Below, one piece after another: positions 23,201 through 37,800 of a stretch of DNA of 64,000 bases (position 1 is its first letter; the number at the start of each line of letters is the position of its first letter). A model generated the notes under the pieces. The model worked only from the letters and a program-made list of their open reading frames with translations, ran no database searches and was not told the DNA's origin. This stretch comes from Peromyscus leucopus (Eukaryota; Chordata; Mammalia; Rodentia; Cricetidae): positions 74,902,018 to 74,966,017 of the forward strand of contig NC_051063.1 of the NCBI RefSeq assembly GCF_004664715.2, read 5' to 3'. A program made the position numbers and the translations under genes.

Positions 23201-26200
23201 AGCACTAAGGTATCCCCTTTCCAAGCGATGCAGGTAATGCTGCCCATGCTACCCTAGAAGCAAGAGCAACAAAACACCCATGAACTTCTCGACTGAGCCG
23301 CCGCCATTAGAACAGAAATAGTTCCCTGTAATGATCACAACGAAACAATAAATACATTATTTATGAAGCACTTACTTTAGGATGAATGCCATCAAATCCT
23401 AAAACTGTGAACACTGAAATAGCCACTGCATATCAACTTCAACGGTGCGGAACAGGACATTATAATGTGATGGACATTCAAATTGTCCATTCAAATGGAC
23501 ATTGGGTGTGGTTATCCAAACTACATCTATAGAGAAGGTGTGTCTTTTAGGAAGAAATACTTTAGGAAAAAAAAATTCAGGAAGAAAAAAATCAACCGCA
23601 GTAGAGAGCCAACTCTAATCTATCTCATTACAAAAGGTTCTGTAAGTCTATCCCGAGGGAAACTCAGTCACCCTCTGTGTATGTAGTGGTTTGTCCCCTA
23701 GAAAAGAAGCCTCAGCACTTCGCTGGCACAGTACTGTGGGAGGGAAGGGTAGTGGAGACGCGGCAGAGGCACAGGCTGGATCAGAGGCCCCGTGTGCCCT
23801 AGTGCCCTGGCATCAGGCTGCGCTGCCAGGCCCCAGCTTTACCTCTTCACACGGCTTGGGGTTGGGCGTGTTTATTTAACTTTTCTGTGCCTTGGGCCTA
23901 CTGTTGGTGGAGTCGGGTGCTGGTAGTAATTCTATAAAGCTAAAGCCCTGAAGGCAATGTCTGCCACACTGTAAATACACAGTATGAGACGGTATTAAAT
24001 AATGTTGTCACTCCCGCTTCGCATTTACAGAACAATGGAAGTATTCAGGGGGGTCTCTATGGTTAGGTCAGAACGTGCAAATGCTTAACAAAATGACCAA
24101 CTGCCTCCTTAGATATTATGTAAATCCTGGTAAAATCCCAGAAACTAAAGAAAAACAGAATTAAAACTCATTATTAAAATGAGCTTAATAACACAAACAA
24201 CTTCCATTAAGTACATGAGAGTCTGTGTAACATGAAACAATGTTCTCAGATTTTATTTCCATTTCTCAGAAATCCGAATGGAATGTGAGTTTGCCTTTAA
24301 GTTTACTTTGTCTTGAATATATTCACATTTTAAATCTTACTTTCTTTTCCACATTTGAAAATGAGAATATTATAGGTTAAATTAGCCCACAAATCAGTGC
24401 TGCTGTATAAATTCAACTGTGCAGACATGCGAACCCCCTCCTGAGGAGCTGAGGGAGCACACAGGTGCTTCTGGAGGGCCTGCTGTGCATTCCCTGTGAC
24501 TCTAAACACCCTCTGCAGAGCTCACTGGGCCCTGCTGCTGTGGTGCCCACTGTGCCCTGCTGCTGTGGTGCCCACGTGCCAGGCAGATGGACAAACAGCA
24601 GACATTCACTGCATCAGTCTTTCCATTTTCAAGATAAAGGAAGCCACTGAGGAGTACACATACATTCAATTATAAATATGCCAAGTTTTCTCTCTCCTTC
24701 TACCATTGTCTGTACTTCATAGTTTGGGGGCCAAAATCCAGAATGAAAATTTCAACTCAAAATCAATGTTTAGAACTTTACATTTGAAAGAATAATAAGG
24801 AAAATACTGGATCAAAATCAACAAAATCCTTTTTCTACATACATTATGGTCACTGGAAAAAAAAATTCAGCTTCAGAAAAAGTAATAAACCAAAACCAAT
24901 TCTCACATATATAGGTATCAATCCCTTCCCTAAACATAATATGCTTTGAAATGCATACCAATTTCACTGGAGGCTGCATGCTTACTAATACAGTCAACCC
25001 TCCAAAGACTCACATTCATTTGAAATAAAAGAATTCAGAGTAAAGAGAGTTGTTATACCCAGACTTCAAGACCCCATGAAATAGAGGTGACGCCTTCTAA
25101 GCTGTGTGGCGTGACTACCTTGAAAAGGGCATTTATAGGAGCAGAGTTGGCCGGTGCTTAGATGGTAGTCTCCAAGCCTGACAACCAGAGTTTGAGACTT
25201 GGGATCTCTAAGGCTGACAGAAAAAAGTGACCGCTACAAGTTGTCCTGTGACTTCCACATGTACACTGTAAATAGTAATGTGATACATTGAAAAACAAAT
25301 ACGCATGTCCAAAGTCCAAAGCTTTTCCTTCAGAAGGACTGTTATTTTGAGTTTTTGGCTCCTTGACATTATAATCTCAGTGTGAAGCAACTGCAAAGTG
25401 AAGAGACCAAACTATCTGTAGGTGACTCTGTAGGAGACCAAATGACATCGTTCCTGGACTTCTAAAAGAGGAGCTATGTGGAGACTACGGGTGCACAGTA
25501 GGGTCCCTGACGTTTGGCAGCATTAGCTATAACTACTTTCCTTTGCACACATTTAAAATTACTTTCCTATTCTAATCACCCAACATCAACTTTCCACTAC
25601 TACATCCATCCTTTCAAAAATCTTAAAAATGGGAGACAAATCAGATGTACTTAAAAACAGATATTACTAAGTCTTAGATATGACTTAGTGTTCTATGTAA
25701 TGGCCAAATGTATGCTATAATATGAAAAGATTCTGATGCTAACTTTGATTTTAGAATAATGCTTTTAGGGGAATGCCTTCCATTCTTTGCTTGCTAATAG
25801 GGGAGACTTGGCAGCTAGCCTCTGAAGGACTCCACGCATTCAAGGGCCTCAGTAGTTACCTCCTACAGTAAGTAGGACTGATCCAAGGACCAACAGCAGA
25901 CTGCAAAAGTGACAGGTGTAACTTCTGCAAGCAGGTCATATGACCTGGGTCTCTTGACTCCCTCCCTCCAGGAGAAGCCAGCTGCTCAGAGGGCAGATGA
26001 CACAGAAGTCCCAGAGAGGCCCCTTGAAGAGGCACTGGGCTCTCTCCACCAGCAACTTTAACTTTAAAAAGACATGTGATGGCACCATCTTGGAGTGGAC
26101 ACCCGTGATGGCTGGTTTTTATGCCAACTTTACACAGGCAGGGTCATCTGGGAAAAGGGAACCTCAACTGAGAACATGGCTCCAGCAGACTGGCCTCTGG

Positions 26201-29200
26201 AGCATTTTTTGATTGATGATTGATGGGCAGGTGGTCCTGGGTTGGTTGTGTAAGAAAGCAGGTAGAGCAAGTCATTGCAAGCAAGTCAATAAGCAGCATT
26301 CCTCCATGGCCTCTGCTTCAGTTCCTGCCTTGATTTCCCTCAGTGACAGAGTGTGACCTGAGAGATGTAGGATGAAATACGCCCTTTCTTCCCACAGCTG
26401 TAGCCTTGGTGTTCATCACAGCAACAGAGACCCTAACTGATACCATCCTTCTGCCCCATTTAACTTGAAATGACTGCAACTAGTCAAGATCCTTCCTGAG
26501 CCACTTTAAATATGGGAGTCGGCTTTCTGCTAGGACATCTATTCTTAGATGGAAATTTTAACTAAATACACATTGTGTGAAATGCCTCCTCCTGCCTCTA
26601 TTTAATTATAATTTGTACTGGTTAACAGTTTATTAATTCATCTATTAAAAGCAATCTGTAAGGTGTACCTGATGCCAACTTTTTCCTATAATTGATTCCA
26701 CAAGGCCAAAAAAGATACCTACAAATAAGTAAATATTAATGCCACTAAACTTACAATCTGATTATAAGTATCCCAAACTAACCAAGTATTTCATGAAAAT
26801 CTATGGAACAGAGAGAGGATGGCTGCTGATGTTAGACAGAGCTGAGTTCCAAACATGGCTGTCACGACTCAGCCATGAACCTTGGAAAGTCCCTTCCTGT
26901 CATCAGCTTCATAAGCAAACAAAGATAGTTCCTGTGGACCACCATCATGGTAAGAAGGAAGAGCACATGTGATCTAGGATCATGTGACTATGTTACTTTG
27001 TAACCTCTGATTGACCAAGTTCAATCAGAGATGACTTCTCAAATAGTAACATTTATTAGGCTTTTCTCAAGATGTTTTCCTTAACTATGTCTTCACTGGG
27101 TATGGACAAACCAGACCCCTGGTCACATCCCCCCCAGAGATGTATCTGAGGACGACACTTACGTCTGGTGGAATCCGAGCACTGTCCTTCACAGAGTTCC
27201 CTTCAACAGTGAGATGATAAACTTGGCCATCGTTGTCGGTGAACACAAAATGCTCCCGAGCAGAGATGTTCTGACTGAGTTCAGACTTACTCTCTGCCTC
27301 CTGTAACAAGCTTTAAGATACAGAAAAGGGTCATTTTCTTCCCTAGAGTGACACTCACTGATACCCACAGTAGAGCTGTATTTAGAGGAGGACCAAGACC
27401 ATTAAAACCTCTGAAGTTCACTATAACAATCTGGGGTTCCCAGTACATTTTCTGGGACGGTGAGTCTATCTCCAGCCATATCAGTGTTCGTTGGCAGCTT
27501 CAGCGTTCGTGGATAGAAAGGAGCTGGCCTGACCACTCCTGGCTGCTGACGGGTTAGCAGCACTGTGTGTTAGGACAACACTGAGCACAAGGACGACAGA
27601 ACTCCCCTGCAGTCATCTGGGTCTGCGCTGAACGAATGCTCACAAGTGAATACAACTCGCTACCACAGATGCCCTGCATGGTGTCTGCCAGGTTCTCTGC
27701 CAGGGCGTGGGCAGTAAAAGGTACACCGACAGGAATCAGAACATAGTACCTGATCACAGACGACTCCACGGCACCCAGCTCTGCGTCCGAGACGACAGTC
27801 TGGCGGGCCATGGCCTCCCGGGTGGCAAGCTGTTTCTTTCTCAGGCTCTTCAGGTTGTGAGATGGCGACCACTCCTGTGTAGCACAGACGACAGATGTGC
27901 CAGGCTCCCTTCTATCAACGCCTGCTTAGAGCAGCTGGGCAGGGCTACTTTCTATCAGCACACAACTAGTTTTCAAGTAAGGACACAGTTTAATGGCAAA
28001 CTTCTAGAAGTAGGTTTGTTTTCATGCTTTCTTTTTCACAAGATGAAATGACTTCCACTACAGTCCTGTGCATTCCCACCCATCCAGAATTAGAGAACTG
28101 TGGTCTCCCATTGGGCCCGCTCAGGTATAGGTGCTCACACAGCTGCTCATTTACATGCTTATTCTTACACCTCCACCTATTCTAATGAGCTTAATCCAAT
28201 GTCATTCATGGTGAAAGTTCCTTTCTAAAGTTTATTTTATAGGTGTGTGTTTTGCTTGTATATATGTCTGTGTGCCACATGTGTATAGACAGCTGTGAGC
28301 CACCCCATGGGTGCTGGACATTGAATCCCAGTCTTCTGAAAATGCAGTGAGCACTCTTAAGCACAGAGCTATGTCTCCAGCCCCGTTACAGAAAAGTTCT
28401 TAACATGAGGTTATTGTACACATGAATATTTCTAAGACAGTCTTCCTTCCCTCTGCCTCTAGCTCGGCTGTATGAAAGGTGCTCCCCCCACTCTGCCGCT
28501 CCAGTGCTGGGATTTCAGGGTGGGCTCCCATGACCAGTTCTCACATGCATGAGAATCTAATTCACAGAAACAGTGCTGTGTTAGTTAATACCATCCTGTT
28601 TCTTACTCTTTTTTTATTGTCCTCCATTAAAGTGGAATGGTTTTTGTCTGGAGGGACACAGGGTACTAGTGAGAGATCTGAGAGTGGAGAAAAGGAAGAG
28701 TTGGGGGGCTGCTTAACATACTTGCATGACAACTTAAAAAAAAGCTGACACTGTTTCCTTAACCCCGACAACTAAACAGTCTGACTATTCTCTTTGATTT
28801 GCATATGGCTATACTGTGTACTTAGACCCCAAATCCCCACAGGTTTGTTTCCAAACTCTTTCGGATGTTGGTCTATTTCCTCTTCTTATGTCAATAGGGC
28901 ACTGGTTTTATTCCTACAGTTCTTAAAAAGTACTAATACCAGATAGCGTGGCCAACTTTATATCTTCTTATTTCAAGAATGACAGCCATTTAAGGCCAAT
29001 TTTCTTTTATAACGGTATTTATTATGTTCCTCAAGATACCAAATGTTAACACATTTTAACAAGAAAATACTTGGCAGGAATGATGTTAACTCAAGCCACA
29101 AAAGCAGCTATCACATAGGTCTGTACTCAGGCAAATCAGCTGTCAGGCTGTGACTTACCAATGCAGTTATAGCAGGAAAGCTTTTAGACATTTCCCTAAG

Positions 29201-31860
29201 AAGGGTGCAAGTTCTAATATCCCATAATTCCAGGGGCTTATCTTTGAAAACGACTGCCAAATACTGCCTAAAATAAACAACAACAACAAATTTATCAAAA
29301 AGGCCCCCTTTTACAACAACAAAACATCATGAATTAGTTAAGAAGCCAAGAAAAAAAAAACTAAGATGGCATGTCCCATGAGTAGGCAATTAAACTAACA
29401 TTCAGGCCATGTTCAAAGTTACATTAAATATGAATCACTGAGAAGCGGAGATTGTGAGCGCAAACAGAACTCTGAGGAGTCAGGAGGCATGGACAAAGTC
29501 CCAGTGGGCAGAGGGAAGATGAGCACTGGCTGGTCCACATAAGGGGAAACATAACTGAGATCCAGACTTGGATGCAGTTTTAGTGAAAATCATCAGAAAT
29601 GAAATACAGCACAGGAAACTGCCAACTCCACTGAAATAGTAAAACTACTTTGGGGGAAGGAGAAATTACCAAATGAGGGGCATTTTCAAAGAATCTGCAG
29701 AGGAGATGAAGACAGGAGAGCTAAGTCATGGAAATGTAAATAGGATGCTAGAGGATCTCAAACATCGAAAGTAGAGAAGTATAAGAGTAAGTTCCTAGCA
29801 CACATTGTCTAGAAGAAAACCACTCAAGAGCACAAAGATGTGTCAGCGTGTACACAGAAGGATAAACAAATATAAATACCAATCAAAACAAAACTGCACT
29901 GGCTGTGCCAGTATCAGACTATCCAGACTTATTTCTAAATACACAATACCCAAGAGAAGATCCTTCCTAGTGATAAAAAATAAAAATCATGGCAACACCG
30001 ATCTTAAATGTGTCCTGATTACAGAACACAGAATACCCACAAGAACTTGAGTTCTTCGAGAGTAAGTAAGTGAACGCATAACTACTGTAGGGACTCGGCA
30101 CCAACCTCTCAGTCGTTCACAGAAGAACTGCAACAGAGAACTAGCATGAGCACAGCAGCCTTGAGAACCGTGTAGGACAGAACTCACGGGATACTGGAAC
30201 AACAGCAGCTTTCCAAGGCACAGGGCCATTCATTCAGACAGACAGATACTGAGCCATGTGACAAATCACATTAAATCTAAGGAGTCTGAAATAACATCAA
30301 ATGTGCTCTCTGACTAAAACAGAACTAGAAAAATAACAGAAAGATGTATCTGGGGGAGAAACCCCAAATATATAAATATGCCATGGGAATGTCAAGACAG
30401 TATGACGTGAAATGGAATGAAAACACACCTTATCAAAAGTACAGGCCATGTTAAATTGGTGTCATGTAGTAGGAAGTGCTTATGTAAAGGGCCAGGGCTT
30501 AAGATCCTGGCACACAGCAATTGTGTGCTCTCGCTGCTTGGGCCCAACATTTACTCCCAGCCCTACTCAATGTAACAACAACAACAAACAAAACAAAAGG
30601 CCTAGAGATGAGAAAGACAGATCAGAAATGTCTTTATGAGCAACTAAGACTGTCTACACAGAGACTTCTAAGAAATCAACAAAACTATTACTAGAACTAA
30701 TAACTCACCTTAGCATGCTCACAAGATTCAAGGTAATCATCAAAAACTTAATTGTATTTCTATGTATAATAACAATTGGAAACTGAGACTAAAACATCCA
30801 TTTATAACAGCATCATAAAAGATACAAAACATTAAACAATACAGACAGACTTACATATTAAATCATGTACACTACTGCATACAATACCATTTCTGTACAA
30901 AGAGCTAAATAGGTGGTGGTACATGCCACATTCATGAATTTTAAAATTTGTTAAGATGTCCATTCTTCCCCATTCTGATACACAGCTCAAAACCCAAAGG
31001 TGTTTTGGGTAAACCTGATGTGCTAGTTCTAAAATTCACACAGAAATCTCCAAAAACATTGCTATCCCTTTTGTTTTCTAAAATGATATGACTTTGGGGT
31101 GAATTTTACATGTCATGAGATTAATAAAGCCAGCTGTCTTAGAGTTTCTATTGCTGCAACAAAACACCATGACCAAAAAGCAAGTTGGTGAGAAAAGGGT
31201 TTCTTTGGCTCACACTTCCACATCGCTGTTCATCACGGGAGGAACTCAGGACAGGAACTCAAACAGGGCAGGAACCCTGGAGGCAGGAGCTGATGCAGAG
31301 GCCATGGAGGGATGCTGCTTACTGGTTTGCTCAGCCTGCTTTCTTTTAGGACTTAGGATCACCAGCCCAGGGATGGCACCACCCACAATGGACTGAGCCC
31401 TTCCCCCATCAATCACTAATTTAAAAAATGACTTTCAGCTGGATCTCATGGAGACATTTTCTCAACTGAGGTTCATCCCTCTTTTCAGATGATTCTAGGG
31501 TCAAGGTGACATAAGACAGCCAGTTTTATGAATTGACAAAATGTATTTTTCCTGATAAAGATTGTTGTCTTGTGCCCTTTTGAGCATGGGATTATTGTGA
31601 AAGACCTCATTTTCTCTATGTACAATTTAGGTTCATTTTATTTCCAGAGTCTTTTGAATTTTTGAACCAAGGAAAAATATACATAAAGTAGTATTGCTAA
31701 AAAACAAAGAAAGGGAGGTGGGGAGGGAAGCAGAAGAAACAGAGCATCTCAAGGCTGTCTCCATGTCTGTGGTCAAAAATGCTTTTGATATGGCCACACA
31801 TAACTATTTGCTATTACTGACAAATTCTAGGAATAGTAACATATTCCTACCCTAAAAATT

Positions 31861-31895
<35 letters not shown>

Positions 31896-34800
31896 TTCAT
31901 TCATTCATTCATTTATCTATTTGCTATTACTGACAAATTCTAGGAATATTAACATATTCTACCCTAAAAATTTATTTATTCATTCATTCATTCATTCATT
32001 CATTCATTCATTTATTTATTTATTATGCATACAGTGTTCTGCCTACATGCCAGAAGAGGGCACCAGATCTCATTATAGATGGTGGTGAGCCACCATATGG
32101 TTGCTGGGAATTGAACTCAGGACCTCTAGAAGAGCAGCCAGTGCTCTTAATCTCTGCACCATCTCTTCAGCAGCCCCCCCTCCAACTTTCTTAAAAGTTA
32201 AAAACCAGCTGTGAAATAGCACTGAGATAAAACTGTAGATGGTTTAGGTGGACACTTACTTCAAATGAGATACTTTGATCATTTCAATGGGTGATTCATC
32301 ATTTCCTCGATCACCACGAAAAGCAGTGCTCCTCCCTTGAATTGAAAAACAAAGAGGTGAAGAGCATGCACCATGCACCATGTGAAAACAAGAAGCCCAA
32401 CCACCTGATGTGGGTGGCCACGCAGCCACGCCCTCTGCCTCCTGTTCTTTCACTCCTTTGCTTCAAAGCCAGTTCTACTAGCGAAATTTAAAAACATTCT
32501 TAAAATGTGAAAAGAAAACAAAAGTATATTACATTCAAATATTTATTTTATCAAAAGATATTTGAATGTTATATAGTGTCTTAAATTCTGTAATTCAATT
32601 TTAGAAACTCTCCCACTGTCTAAAACTTTAGGGCATCTGTGGACGGGCAGCAATCACTGTGCACTTAAAGGTATGCCCATTAGTTGGGAGGAAAAAAACC
32701 TCTTGAAATGAGTATTTAAGATTTCTTATCCTATGTGCAAAGTATTAAATGAAGTATCTGAGCACATTCCTACCAAAATGTCTCTCTAAGTGAAGTTTGG
32801 GAGTTATAACTATATGCTGTATCAGTTAAGTGCCAAAAAAGACAACAGTTTTCATAAATAAAAACATAAATTCTACCTTCATCTGAATGCATATGCTTTA
32901 CTATTTTCTGAGTTTTATTTACATTGAATTAAAGAGCCTAGGGGGTGAAAACAAGTGACCACACCTCCATGCCCCGCTCCCTCCCGTAGGCACCAAGCTC
33001 AAGCTACACTCCCAAATGGCCTTTCAAGACTCTGCTGGTCTACTAACCTCTTGAGCAGCATTTCTCAACCTGTGGGTCACGACCCCCAAATGGGTCGAAT
33101 GACTCTTTTAAAGGGGCCACCTAAGACCATTGGAAAACACAGATATTTACATCATGATTCATAACAGTAGCAAAATTACAGCTATGAATTAACAACAAAA
33201 GTAATTTTATGGTTGGAGGTCACCACAACATACGGAACTATATTAAAGAGTCCTAGCTTTAGGAGGGTTGAGAACCACTGCTCAAGAGCATCCAGCTACA
33301 AAATCCTACAACCTGAGTGCTCACATTTCCCTCTTCAGGAAATCAGTACAGATAAGAGAAATCTGCAACAACAGATTCTAAATTAGCCAACAGTTCTGCT
33401 GAAGAAAACAAATGGGGATTTTAAAAAGGTGAACGACAAATAATAGTTTTATTCAAACTCAGGGATATGACATTGCCTGAGAGAAAGTCAGAGCCAGTAT
33501 GCTAGCAAAGCAGGAACCCAGGACTTTCAGTGCCCAGGTAGGTCACTTCCTGATACTACAGCAACACTGGAATATGGGCGTGGCTGATCCTTTAAGTTAA
33601 CACCAACTGTATACAGAAAAACAACCAAACACCTGTTATACCTACGCATCATTATTATTTAAAAATGTATATATCGATTTTACTGCTGTTTCTTTGTTTC
33701 TGTTTTGTTTTTTTGAGACAGGGTCTCGCCAAGTAGCTCTGGCTAGCCTGGAACTCAATGAGAGCTGGCCACTATGCCCAGCTACTGTATTATTTTGAAG
33801 AAACTTACTTATTTGAAATCATTGTCTTTAAAACTCATGTGCTGCTGGGCGGTGGTGGCACACGCCTTTAATCCCAGCACTCAGGGGGCAGAGGCAGGCG
33901 GATCTCTGTGAGTTCGAGGCTAGCCTGGGCTACAGAGTGAGTTCCAGGAAAGGCACCAAAACTACACAGAGAAAGTCTGTCTCAAAAAACCAAAAAAAAA
34001 AAAACCACCACCAACAAAAAACGTATGTGCTATTATAGTTTCAAGTTGTTCATTCCTTAAATTCATTGGGTTACACATTGTAAATAATCCTGAACAAGTT
34101 ACTTTACTGGAATGCTTCCCTTTTTTAATCATAGTTAGTTATTTACTGAGTGTGTGGGTTTGTGAGTGTGCATAGGCAGATGTCAGGAAAACATTTGTAG
34201 GTCAGTTCTCTCCCTCTACTGTGCAGGTTACCTGCTGAGTTACCTCCCAGATTAAGAAACATTTTTCAAAATTATGAGACAGGGCTCACATGTCCTAGGC
34301 GGGCCTTGAACTCATGTACCTGAGGAGAATGTGCCTTCTTCCTCCTGACTGCTGGGATCACTCCTGGTTGTGTGGCACTGGAGCTAGAACTTAGGGCTCC
34401 CACCTGCTGGGCAAGCACTGTATGAATGGGGCTACATCCCTGGCCCTGCAATGTTTTCTATTACAAGGACTTCCTATTTCAAGTTTCCCTAATCCAATCA
34501 GCCGGTAGCTATCAGTGTTCTAAATCTGAGCATTTAAAAATCATCACTAGCCTATACCAAACTTGAAGGCTTCCTACAGTGGTCCAAACTCTAAGCAGAG
34601 GACCTACAGAGATGACTTAGAAACTCATCTTTTGGAGGGCCAGTGAGAGGGCTCAGGGGCTCAGTGGTAAAGTCACTTGCCATTGAGGTCAATCCCAGGA
34701 GCCAACATGGGCAAAAAGAACTGACTCCCACAGTTGCCCTCTGACCTCTACATGAATGCTGTCACACATACAGCACTGTGTGCAGAAGAAGACTGGATCC

Positions 34801-37800
34801 CACCTTTTGCTACGCATCTGTGAGTTCAGGCTAACGGTCTGCTACTTACCTTGTGCTACACTGATATTATGTACAGAGACAATGCTGTGGCTTTTTTAGG
34901 ACAATTACTCTGGAACCAGAGACTGGCCACGGGAACAGGATGTAAGGACACACATGAAGGTGAGAGAAAATGCTCTGAGCATAGTTTATGCAGTGTCTTC
35001 CACCAGCATGGTACACCACCCCAGTCTTTCAGTAAGCTGACACACAGACCTGTTGGGAGATCAACCAGCTGAAGTTCATTTCTCACTAACCCCATGTTGT
35101 TCGGGGTCGAGGCAGCGAAAGAAAGGAAACTGGTCAAGCTTGTCCATTCAATACCCCTAGAAAGCAAACAAATTTTAGTCTTGTACCTTTTCTTCATTTG
35201 AAATGTTTATTTGAAAAATAAGGTTTTCCTAAGATCTCATTTAATTAATAATGTAATTAAAATTTATTCTTACCCTTTTAGGCTATGTTACTGCATACTC
35301 TGACATATGTGAAATTTGTTCAAATTAAAATTTTATCTCCAAGTGTAATGACCAGATAGTTATCAAAGTCCTTATCATCATTAAAGTGGATCCTAAGTGT
35401 TTAAAACAGCAGCACAGAGCACTCAGAGAAGTCCTTAAAGTGACGACTAGGGACGTTATCAAAACCCCCAGCTGTCAACAAGAGCAAAACTTGATGGAGC
35501 AAAGACTGTCTTCAGCTTTGAGATGGAGAAGGAGACAGAAGCCCCAAGTGTTCCATCAGCAGAGAAAGCATGGGCTCAGCGAGGGCCATCCTGCCAGGAC
35601 AGCAGCGGCAGGCTGACAAGCAATGGTGACACACTGTCTTTCATGTAGAAAGGCTGGCTAGACAAAAGTCTAAAACTGGGTCCCATTTACAGTTGCTCAT
35701 CAGTATTCATAGGACAGCCATTTGCAATGTGAACATGATACCTATGGCTGGTCTCAGGACAATGGCAGACTTGAGCCATCTGTGAAAGGCTTCAGGATCT
35801 AAACTCTTTTTTTTTTTTTTTTTTTTTTTTTGGTTTTTCGAGACAGGGTTTCTCTGTGTAGCTTTGCGCCTTTCCTGGAGCTCACTTGGTAGCCCAGGCT
35901 GGCCTCGAACTCACAGAGATCCGCCTGGCTCTGCCTCCCAAGTGCTAGGATTAAAGGCGTGCGCCACCAACGGCCCAGCTAAGGATCTAAACTCTTAAGC
36001 CTCCAAACTTTATTACTGATCCTTTGTGGGAAAAAATGTTTATTGACCTCTGATCTATAGCAACCTGAATGCAATCACTAGATTTGCGTGATAGGTTATT
36101 TTTTTTCTGTTTTGCTTTTTCCCCAAGCAGTACAATTAATTATTCCTATGTTGATGTAAGCTCCCATTTTCAGCTTTTAAGACCATCAGACATTTGCCTA
36201 ATCCAAGCTTACTGCTCTATCCTCAGAACCTTACCTGCTCTCATTTATTTTCGTTTTGAGACAGTCTTGCTCTGTACCTCAAACTGGCCTCAAGTTCACT
36301 ATGTAGCCCATGGTGATCCTCCTGCCTCAGCTTCCTAGCTGTGAGATTACTGGGGTAAGACACCCCAGTCAACTCTGTATCTGCTATGTTAACTATAAGC
36401 ATTTTCCTCACTGGTTCCTGTGTACCCACGTACTTGTCTTTTGGCAGAAGGACAGCATAATCCACAGGGAGCTAAAAACAACAGCGGGAGCAGGAGCAAT
36501 AGCTGTGATGGCTAGGATGACAATCATTTCAAAATAAAGCCGTACTGACACACTCAAACTAACGGCTGCTTGAAATGAGCACAGTTTGGAACCTGCACCC
36601 CGGGCACACCCTCTCTCCTTCCTTCTCCAGACGCTGGAACAGACTGACTCTAGTCCTTGCTCACCTGGATCTCTGCCTCTGTCTCACTAGTGACATGGAA
36701 ACACGACTGAGTGCCCACAGAAGGACTGGCCACTACACACTCATGGTTGACACAGCTATTCAGGAGCTAACTAAAGCTGTGTTTTCCTCATCGGGTCTGT
36801 CGTCCCCCCGCCCCCCTCCCCGAAACAGGGTTTCTCTGTGTAGTGCTTCGGGCTGCAGGAATATATCAAAAGAACTCAGCTGGTTATGGCAAAATCACTA
36901 TCTGGAGGGATCAAGGATTTCCTCCAGAGGAAGCCAAATTCCAAGGAGCTTTTGGTGTTACTTGGCTTGTTATGTATCAGCTGTCTTCTGTTATGAAAAT
37001 CATGTGTGCCTTCATAGTTTTCCCAATTGACTTTTCCCTAAGAAGGGCTAACAGTGTGGACTGATCACTCTCTGGACATACACATTCCAGGTATTTGGAG
37101 AACAGCCTCAGGAAAGGCTTTCTCTGGAATCAGATGTCTCCCTTGGCCACTTTCAAGGACTAACAATAATAACACATGCTAGTTTCCTGATTTAAGGTAA
37201 ATTCCACAAGGAGATACCACCTAGGGTCAGGTGGACGTTAAATAATAGCTTTACACAATTCAGCTCGGACCCTCCTTTCTTACAGCCTTACTAACTTTAT
37301 AGACCTCTAACTCCTTACCTAACCACTTCTAAAAACATTTAGATAACTTTCTATGCTGACAGCTATGCTCAGCCAGAACCCCAGTTTAAGCCTCCCCGTA
37401 ATTATCATCATTGGCAGCATCCAGCCAGGTCTATCCCCAGATGGAGGAAAGTAACTTATCAGAGATACCTCTGTACTCTCAAAGAACAGACTTAAGCATT
37501 CAGACTACCTGTTTGAGAAGGCCTGGAGGATGTGCCAATTAAGCTTTACTTCCTCCTTTCCCAAACCTTACCTCTAGTTCCAGATTTCCCTTTAACTATC
37601 ACCAGAGGCATCTAGCTGTACACAGGTTGCCTAGCGACTGAGCACACTTTCCCCCACCCTGCAGAAAAATGGCAGACAGCTTGGACAGATATGAGCCACA
37701 GGACAAAAGAAGACAGTTTGACCTAGCAACTTATAGATTCTTAACATTTTCTACTAATCAAGTTTAAGACTATAGTTGAGCACATAAGATCCCTCTTCTT

